From Bacillota bacterium (GTDB taxonomy: Bacteria; Bacillota; Limnochordia; Darwinibacteriales; Darwinibacteriaceae): 15,690 nucleotides of DNA. The DNA lies in the NCBI GenBank assembly GCA_012518325.1, contig JAAYSR010000094.1:1-15690 (forward strand). The letters run 5' to 3'. How positions within the stretch are numbered: position 1 is the stretch's first letter; every line of letters begins with the position of its first letter. The notes below the pieces were generated by a model. The model did no database searches. It saw only the letters and a program-made list of their open reading frames with translations, and had not been told where the DNA came from. Both the position numbers and the translations under genes were made by a program. This document shows positions 14,588-15,690 of the stretch, piece after piece.

Positions 14588-15690
14588 TCAAACATTGACC
14601 GCACTTGCCTCGGCGGTTAGAGCCCGCTTTCGCACCTGACGGCGGGCATAGAAGAAACTTGCCACCTGTCCGATCCCTGCCAGAGTCCAGGTAACTGGAT
14701 AGGCCAAAAACAGCACCATCATGGTGGGATACCACTTAAAGACTGTGATCAGCCAGACTATACGGAACAGACAGGCGCCTACCAAGGTAGACAGCATAGG
14801 CAGGATGGAATAGCCCATTGCCCTGGTTAGGCCGGGAAATACGTTCATGATTCCGCAGGAAAAATAGATGGCCATCATTATTCTCATACGCTGCATGCCT
14901 AAATCGATAACGGCCGGATCGTCGGTATAGATGCCCAGCAAAGGCCGTCCAAAGAGCACCACCGCGCCGCCCAGCACAATCCAGGTGGCAAACACAAAGG
15001 CGGCAGATATCTTTGCTATCTCGTCAATCCGGTCATAATCCTCCGCACCCATACTTTGACCGGTGTAGGTTATGGCGGCATTGTAATAAGAGTTCATAGT
15101 GGTGCCTACCAGGTTTTCAACGTTGCCCGAGGCGGCACTGGCCGCAACCATGACAGAACCAAAGGAGTTTACCGCGGACTGGATTAATACATTGGAAATG
15201 GAAAAGAGCAGGCTCTGCAGTCCGGCAGGAAGTCCAATGCGGACAATTGAACTGAGCTTGCCGCGGTGAATGCGCAGCCTTTTCCAGCTGAAACGCAACG
15301 GCCCCTGGTGCTTCATCAAGGAAACCATGATCAGGGCCATGGTCAGATACTGGGCAATCACAGTTGACCAGGCCACACCGGCTACTCCCATGCGGAAAGC
15401 TGCAACAAAAATGACGTTAAGAATCACATTGACTACACCTGACACAGTCAAAAAGTACATCGGGCGCTTACTGTCGCCGACGGCCCGCAAAATGGCAGCC
15501 CCAAAGTTGTAAACCATGCTGGCAGGAATACCCAGGAAAAAGACTCTCATGTACAAAGTGGACAGATGGATGATGTCGTCTGGGGTACCCATCATCTGGA
15601 GCATGGGCCTGCTGAGCACTATGCCCATGATGGCGACAAAAACCCCCGCCGCTATGCTTACTGCAATCGAGGTGTGAACAGACTGACGGA
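14588..15690 (-). CDS. MATE family multidrug/cation efflux transporter, 5'-truncated
   Basis: The C-terminal roughly 367 codons of a MATE (NorM/DinF-type) antiporter; the frame is open through the window edge at 15690 (reading R-Q-S-V-H-T-S before the in-frame ATG at 15626-15628), so that ATG is internal and not the start. MATE proteins have about 450 residues and 12 transmembrane helices and export organic cations or metabolites using H+ or Na+. Visible family features include YMRVFFLGIPASMVYNFGAAILRAVGDSK, GVVNVILNVIF, GVAGVAWSTVIAQY, GLPAGLQSLLFSISNVLIQSAVNSFG, AASAASGNVENLV and the TGQSMGAEDYDRI segment. A basic, non-membrane tail ends it. The stop at 14588 is only 20 bases from the -35 box of the aspS promoter, with no terminator seen between. 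Substrate unknown. Confidence 0.92.
   Translation of the reverse strand, partial: RQSVHTSIAVSIAAGVFVAIMGIVLSRPMLQMMGTPDDIIHLSTLYMRVFFLGIPASMVYNFGAAILRAVGDSKRPMYFLTVSGVVNVILNVIFVAAFRMGVAGVAWSTVIAQYLTMALIMVSLMKHQGPLRFSWKRLRIHRGKLSSIVRIGLPAGLQSLLFSISNVLIQSAVNSFGSVMVAASAASGNVENLVGTTMNSYYNAAITYTGQSMGAEDYDRIDEIAKISAAFVFATWIVLGGAVVLFGRPLLGIYTDDPAVIDLGMQRMRIMMAIYFSCGIMNVFPGLTRAMGYSILPMLSTLVGACLFRIVWLITVFKWYPTMMVLFLAYPVTWTLAGIGQVASFFYARRQVRKRALTAEASAVNV

Noticed and set aside
14413..14604. 63-codon minus-strand frame in the aspS leader
   Set aside because: It overlaps the consensus promoter and Stem I of the T-box and has no family signature.

Overview
The window reads as a chromosomal segment of a Gram-positive-type bacterium, most likely a Clostridia-like member of the Bacillota. 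Three things point there: strong AAGGAGG-type ribosome binding sites on most genes, a tRNA-sensing T-box leader in front of an aminoacyl-tRNA synthetase gene, and typical Bacillota family members (tandem PII/DUF1538, DUF554). No phage, transposon, CRISPR, rRNA or tRNA gene was seen.

Layout. The minus strand carries positions 1 to about 8.7 kb. First is a 3'-truncated gpsA, then a small reading frame broken by one UGA, then dcd preceded by a GyrI-like ligand-binding protein. A strong terminator separates these from a gene pair encoding a two-repeat DUF1538 membrane protein and a tandem PII-like protein, whose start codon lies inside the end of the DUF1538 gene. Upstream of that pair is a roughly 280-base leader ending in a terminator hairpin. 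Next comes a tight four-gene operon: GNAT acetyltransferase, Nudix hydrolase, PhzF-like isomerase and an ATP-NAD kinase-like protein. A divergent plus-strand ATP-grasp gene (8802-10055) follows, then a minus-strand pair of zinc-phospholipase-C-like protein and serine hydrolase. A plus-strand DUF554 membrane gene (11853-12536) overlaps tail-to-tail with a stand-alone Nif3/CutA-like small protein. The window closes with aspS (archaeal-type AspRS), its T-box leader, and a 5'-truncated MATE transporter gene.

The two most interesting regions are regulatory. First, the aspS leader has one strong promoter and one Stem I with a GAC (Asp) specifier, but two consecutive complete T-box/antiterminator/terminator modules whose tRNA-end-binding bulges differ (UGGU, then UGGC). 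Second, the DUF1538-PII pair looks like an uncharacterised membrane transport or sensing unit with its own PII-type regulator, behind a leader that may be an attenuator. Functions given for DUF families, the GNAT operon and the ATP-grasp gene are family-level only; no database search was possible.
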